NCBI GenBank assembly: GCA_011620785.1
Contig: WOYM01000057.1
Span: forward strand, 1-9,493
DNA length: 9,493 nucleotides
Direction of reading: 5' to 3'
DNA from: Methanothrix sp.
GTDB taxonomy: Archaea; Halobacteriota; Methanosarcinia; Methanotrichales; Methanotrichaceae
How positions within the stretch are numbered: the first letter of the stretch is position 1; every line of letters starts with the position of its first letter. Below are positions 6,370-9,493 of the stretch, in pieces. Made by a program: the position numbers and the translations under genes. The notes under the pieces are model-generated. The model saw nothing but the letters and a program-made list of their open reading frames with translations. It did no database searches and had not been told where the DNA came from.

Positions 6370-7266
6370 TTGTCCCCCTCCAATCCAACCTCGACCGAGC
6401 GCTTCAAGCTCCTCCTCGTCAGCATCATCGCTGCAATGTTGATAGCCACTGCCATGGAGGTCTTCATAGGCGTTGGGGGAAGCACTAGGATCGAGATCCT
6501 GAGTGGATGGTTCTCGATCCTGTTTCCTCTCCATGGAAATCTGATATTTCCCGTACCGTATTTTGTGGGACTTATCTTCGGCAGCTACCAGGTATCAGGG
6601 AAAGAGATGTGGTGGCTGGATCTGGGGCTGGTTGTTGCCATCGCCGGCCTGGGATATGCCGTTGCCGAGGCAATAGTCTTCAGGGAGAGGAAGGCAAAAA
6701 ACAGAGATGACGAGCGGACGAGAAAGGCTCTGCACATTGTCTCCAATCTGGCTACATGCCTTTTGATCTGGATTTTTGGCATCCGGACGACATCGATCTT
6801 TGTCCTCTTATTGACATGCACAGAGATCCTGCTCATTCATCTGAGCGCATCCGGGATTAAGGTACCAGGGATGAAGGAATGGGTGGAAAACGTAGGCCGG
6901 GAGGGGGAGATCCCGGGTGAGGGAGCGCTCTATAATGCCCTGGGAGTCCTCTTTGCCCTGGGCCTCTTGAGGGACAATCCTGCGGCAGCGATCGCCGTTA
7001 TCATCATACTGGCTATGGGCGACGGCCTTGCCACATTTGTGGGAAGCAGCTATGGCAGACATAAGCTGCCCTGGAATGAGAGCAAGACAGTGGAGGGAAC
7101 TATTGGCTTTGCCGCAGGGGCTATGGGCGCTTTTATGGTGCTGCCTATTGCAGGGACCCTGGCCATTGTGCTCCTGTCCAGCATCATTGAATCGCTCCCC
7201 TTAAAGGTCAACGATAACATCGTCCTTCCAGTAGCAGCTTCTCTAATGTATTATTTAGTGCTCTAA
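6370..7266 (+). CDS. CTP-dependent polyprenol/diacylglycerol kinase-like membrane protein
   Basis: A multi-pass membrane protein of 298 residues of the SEC59/DGK1/VTE5 (dolichol, diacylglycerol or phytol kinase) group, related to CdsA. These proteins phosphorylate an isoprenoid alcohol or diglyceride with CTP. The motifs are RKALHIVSN (118-126) after a charged loop, GDGLATFVGSSYGRHKLP (217-234) and KTVEGTIGF (239-247), which form the nucleotide site of the family. About eight hydrophobic segments are visible, three of them (about 13-37, 47-72, 84-104) in an N-terminal part beyond the catalytic core. In an archaeon the natural substrates would be dolichol, geranylgeraniol or archaeol-type lipids, for glycan carriers or isoprenoid salvage. 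The start is TTG at 6370 with AAGGAG 5 bases upstream; no closer ATG leaves the first helix intact. The GIN lipoprotein gene follows after about 40 bases. Confidence 0.83.
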   Translation: MSPSNPTSTERFKLLLVSIIAAMLIATAMEVFIGVGGSTRIEILSGWFSILFPLHGNLIFPVPYFVGLIFGSYQVSGKEMWWLDLGLVVAIAGLGYAVAEAIVFRERKAKNRDDERTRKALHIVSNLATCLLIWIFGIRTTSIFVLLLTCTEILLIHLSASGIKVPGMKEWVENVGREGEIPGEGALYNALGVLFALGLLRDNPAAAIAVIIILAMGDGLATFVGSSYGRHKLPWNESKTVEGTIGFAAGAMGAFMVLPIAGTLAIVLLSSIIESLPLKVNDNIVLPVAASLMYYLVL

Positions 7267-7306
7267 ACAAAGAATAAACGCATATTCGTCTGGACCAGGT
7301 GAAATG

Positions 7307-8041
7307 ATGAAGCCATTGATCGAGCAGATCATCCTCATAAGCGCAATAAGCATAGTCCTTTTGGTTTTTATCAGCGGCTGCATTATGCCCGGCTGCATTC
7401 AGGGATCAGGAAGATATACTTTTGAGAACAGGACAGTGGACGACTTCAGCAGCATCGATCTCGCGGGAATCGGTGATGTCTATCTCGTCCAGGGGGAGAA
7501 GCATTTGAGAATTGAGGCAGAGGATAATATCATCCAAGATATGAAAACGGATGTTGCTGGCGGAAAGCTCACCATATATCAAAGGGCGAACTGCATAAAC
7601 CCCCACGTGCCCATCAAGATCTTCGCCTCCACCCCAGTGCTGGAGAGCATAAGCATCAGCGGCTCTGGGAGGATCATCAGCCAGTCCCCTATAGAATCCG
7701 ATGCTTTCAGCCTTGGCATGAGCGGATCGGGAAGCATGGAACTGAACATTCTCTGCCAGGATCTTCGGGCGATAATATCGGGCTCGGGCGGTGCCATCTT
7801 GAAGGGCGGGGCAAAAGACAGCGATATTACGATCAGCGGCTCGGGAGCGATGCACGGCTATGACCTTATGACAGAGCGGTCTAATGTAACCATCAGCGGC
7901 TCAGGAATGGCTCAGGTAAACGCCATGGATGAGCTGAATGCCCTGATAAGCGGCAGCGGAAGCGTTTACTATAAGGGCAATCCCAGGAATGTCAGCCAGA
8001 TGGTCAGCGGATCTGGAAAGGTGATCGTCTCTGAAGGGTGA
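7307..8041 (+). CDS. Lipoprotein with head-GIN (DUF2807) repeat domain
   Basis: A secreted, probably lipid-anchored protein of 244 residues. A hydrophobic N-terminus (about residues 6-22) leads to ISGC, a lipobox with Cys25 as the modified residue, and a second Cys follows at 30. The rest is the DUF2807 domain (putative auto-transporter adhesin head GIN), a beta-helix-like fold. SGSG recurs seven times at steps of 18-21 residues (first at 118-121, last at 234-237), one per coil. VDDFSSIDLAGIGDVYLVQG is the usual start of this domain. Two adjacent ATGs exist, at 7304 and 7307; AGGTGA at 7297-7302 gives a better spacing for the second. It lies about 40 bases after the lipid-kinase gene and may share its transcript, although the spacer is A/T rich. 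The role is unknown; a cell-surface location is inferred. Confidence 0.85.
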   Translation: MKPLIEQIILISAISIVLLVFISGCIMPGCIQGSGRYTFENRTVDDFSSIDLAGIGDVYLVQGEKHLRIEAEDNIIQDMKTDVAGGKLTIYQRANCINPHVPIKIFASTPVLESISISGSGRIISQSPIESDAFSLGMSGSGSMELNILCQDLRAIISGSGGAILKGGAKDSDITISGSGAMHGYDLMTERSNVTISGSGMAQVNAMDELNALISGSGSVYYKGNPRNVSQMVSGSGKVIVSEG

Positions 8042-8345
8042 TCGTTCTGGAAGAGCGATATCTCCGGAAGATGGGATGAGATGATGATGGGATGGGAATG
8101 ATGAAAGGGAATAGCAATGAGAGCTAATAAATTTTGATCCATTGTACGTGTTTAGCTCCATCAAATAGCCATCAATAAACCCATTTTAGTTCATCTTGCG
8201 CTACCAATCCTTACGAGCAAAATTGAACCGAGTTGGTCTAATGATATCGTTTTTGATTTAGCTTAGATTCCATTCATCATGCACTATATTGATCGAAACC
8301 AGTATCTATGGAGCGATTCCAAGGATCTAAACACGTACGATCCAT
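8042..8345. other. Convergent intergenic spacer with purine-rich tract
   Basis: No credible gene lies between the stops of the GIN lipoprotein and the DUF523-like gene. At 8070-8110 the plus strand is a purine-rich run of GATG, GATGA and GATGGGA units, a short imperfect simple repeat. TTTTT at 8250-8254 could terminate plus-strand transcription. GGATC at 8323-8327 and GATCC at 8339-8343 could pair, but the stem is only five bases. Nothing resembles a tRNA, transposon end or attachment site. Confidence 0.5.
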
Positions 8346-8771
8346 TTAATCACCTCTGCCCGCTTTTCTCCCATCAAATGGATCCGCTCCCGCCCATTCG
8401 CATTGAGTGTCCCGGCAGAGCTCTATCAGGTTCTCTGGAAAGGGCTCGAAAAAGGTCTGCTCCTTCAGATACTCCTCATCAATTCCAGATAGCGAACAAA
8501 GGAAGCTCCTGGAGAACGATACCATCTTATCGGTCACATCCAGGCCGGTGGCCGGTTGGATGAGCCTGAGCTCTCCCTTATCAGACACAACCCGAATAGA
8601 GCTTCTGGGAACTCCAAGGCCTATCTCCATCTCCGCACACACGGGGATAAAGTGGGCATGAGGCTTGAGAGCTGCTGCAAAATCGCTCGCTATCATGTTC
8701 CCGTCATGGCGGCAGTGATCAAACTCTATGCATCTGCTTATAAATATATTCGGCCTGGGAAAGCAATTCAT
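8346..8771 (-). pseudogene. DUF523-DUF1722 protein with large internal deletion
   Basis: Residues 1-95 are a good DUF523 domain: SRC (12-14), DHCRHDGNMI (18-27), FIPVCAEMEIGLGVPR (41-56) and LRLIQPATGLDVTDKM (69-84). The family continues with an SPSCG motif and then a DUF1722 domain, giving about 310-320 residues. Here the frame jumps at about residue 96 (near 8484) to EEYLKEQTFFEPFPENLIEL, which matches the end of DUF1722, followed by an unfamiliar 23-residue tail. The middle, with the third conserved Cys, is absent without loss of frame. DUF523 includes the [4Fe-4S] thiouracil desulfidase TudS, which uses three cysteines, so activity is doubtful. The ATG at 8771 lacks a clear SD; GATTAATA near 8800 could serve a leaderless start. 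It may be a pseudogene or a compact variant. It is convergent with the GIN gene. Confidence 0.66.
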
Positions 8772-8832
8772 CCAGATCGACTTATGAGCCGATTGCTATT
8801 AATCATTATCATTAAAAAATATGTGATCGCCA

Positions 8833-9249
8833 TCAAACTTTCTTGAACACCCCGCTTCCTACCACCATTCCTTCTATGCAGACTTCCTGATAGTTCAGCT
8901 CAATCTCTGTTGGAGAGATCACGTTGCCCCACAAATAGCCGTTCTCGTCTACCATTGTGATGGACTCATTATCAACGCTCAAGACGCCCAGCACAATTTC
9001 TACAGACAGAGGGCTTTCGCTTGGAATCATCGTCCCCGAAAACAATCGTCCGTTTTGCTCTGTGATGTTCAAGCTTACTTCCCCGCCTGGCCAGTATGAG
9101 ACGGTTTCATTCGGAAGCCACGCAGTATTCTTATCATATCCCACATGATCCATGACTCCAGACCAGTTTCCCGTTAGATCCGGCAACTCCACTGCCATTG
9201 CTGGAATGCAAATAGCCAGCAATAGCACTAACGCAATTATTTTCTTCAT
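8833..9249 (-). CDS. Small secreted beta-rich protein of methanogens
   Basis: The 138 residues start with a classic signal peptide: MKK, a hydrophobic core, then a likely cleavage after AMA at 17-19. The mature part begins LPDLTGNWSG and runs through VSLNITEQNGRLFSGTM, GYLWGNVISPTEIELNY and a final GVFKKV. This order recalls a group of secreted lipocalin- or avidin-like beta-barrel proteins common in Methanosarcinales (LTG-W-G, then ITEQ-GR-FSG, then a Gly-rich strand and IEL-Y), recognised from memory. The ligand and role are unknown. Three NxS/T sequons could carry archaeal N-glycans. The start at ATG 9249 is preferred over the ATG at 9267, because GAGGT (9257-9261) is 7 bases upstream and it restores the signal peptide. 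No cysteine lipobox is present, so it is probably released or held by other means. Confidence 0.8.
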   Translation of the reverse strand: MKKIIALVLLLAICIPAMAVELPDLTGNWSGVMDHVGYDKNTAWLPNETVSYWPGGEVSLNITEQNGRLFSGTMIPSESPLSVEIVLGVLSVDNESITMVDENGYLWGNVISPTEIELNYQEVCIEGMVVGSGVFKKV

Positions 9250-9493
9250 GTCAAATACCTCATGCATGCATCAAGCAGGCCCGCAAAAGGCCGCGGATAA
9301 TACTACTACGTACTACAATTTAAGTTTTATTAAACAGCTGCGCCGAGCGAAAATCCTGGCAACCTAAGTACCCATGATTGTTGCCCTTGTACGAGGGCAC
9401 GTGTACCAAATTTTGCTTTCTCGCAGTTAATAGACTGTACCATCCAAGCCGGACGGTCCAGTCAAAGATCAATTGTGCATAGAATCATTGGAG
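9250..9493. promoter_or_regulatory. Upstream region of the secreted-protein gene
   Basis: I see no gene here. On the minus strand an A/T-rich stretch at about 9317-9337 (TTTAATAAAACTTAAATT) is the best place for a TATA element, giving a leader of roughly 50 bases before the ATG at 9249. TACTACTACGTACTAC at 9301-9316 is a short triplet-like repeat around a GTAC palindrome. The rest up to the window edge shows no recognisable feature. Confidence 0.35.

Noticed and set aside
8226..8250. ACCGAGTTGGTCTAATG resembling a tRNA D-arm
   Set aside because: No matching acceptor stem, anticodon arm or T-arm follows at the right distance.
8279..8846. Three short plus-strand open frames opposite the DUF523-like gene
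   Set aside because: They are antisense to a domain that is recognisable on the minus strand and lack ribosome sites.

Overview
The window looks like a chromosomal segment of a methanogenic archaeon of the Methanosarcinales, probably Methanothrix (Methanosaeta)-like. The grounds are a full-length F420-dependent methylene-tetrahydromethanopterin reductase (Mer), an archaeal NadM, a CTP-type polyprenol/diglyceride kinase, an archaeal lipoprotein and a small secreted protein of a type I recall from methanogens. TTG start codons with good Shine-Dalgarno (SD) sites and TATA-box promoters add support. The genus is inferred from protein resemblance, not from a marker gene.

Positions 1-60 hold the tail of a plus-strand gene. 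On the minus strand, 4239 down to 202, lies a probable operon in the order: membrane-anchored OB-fold protein, saccharopine-dehydrogenase-like protein, SAM hydroxide adenosyltransferase (DUF62), mer, nadM. The last four are 1 to 36 bases apart, and three of them start with TTG. The set joins C1/F420 metabolism, NAD synthesis, SAM turnover and an uncharacterised NAD(P)-type dehydrogenase; no single pathway connecting them is evident.

From 4315 to 4776 (minus) one long reading frame appears to be two things: a decayed ferredoxin of the HycB/CooF kind, and a separate intact 58-residue protein with two CxxC pairs and its own ribosome binding site. Divergent from it is a COG2509-type FAD dehydrogenase with a ferredoxin-like cysteine motif, apparently read from a leaderless transcript.

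From 6225 to 8041 (plus) a regulatory region rich in short repeats and palindromes precedes a membrane CTP-dependent lipid kinase and a head-GIN (DUF2807) lipoprotein with seven SGSG repeats. From 8042 to 9493 come a gene-free convergent spacer, a minus-strand DUF523/DUF1722 gene that seems to have lost its middle part in frame, and a minus-strand small secreted protein. I saw no tRNA or rRNA gene, CRISPR array, insertion sequence or phage gene.
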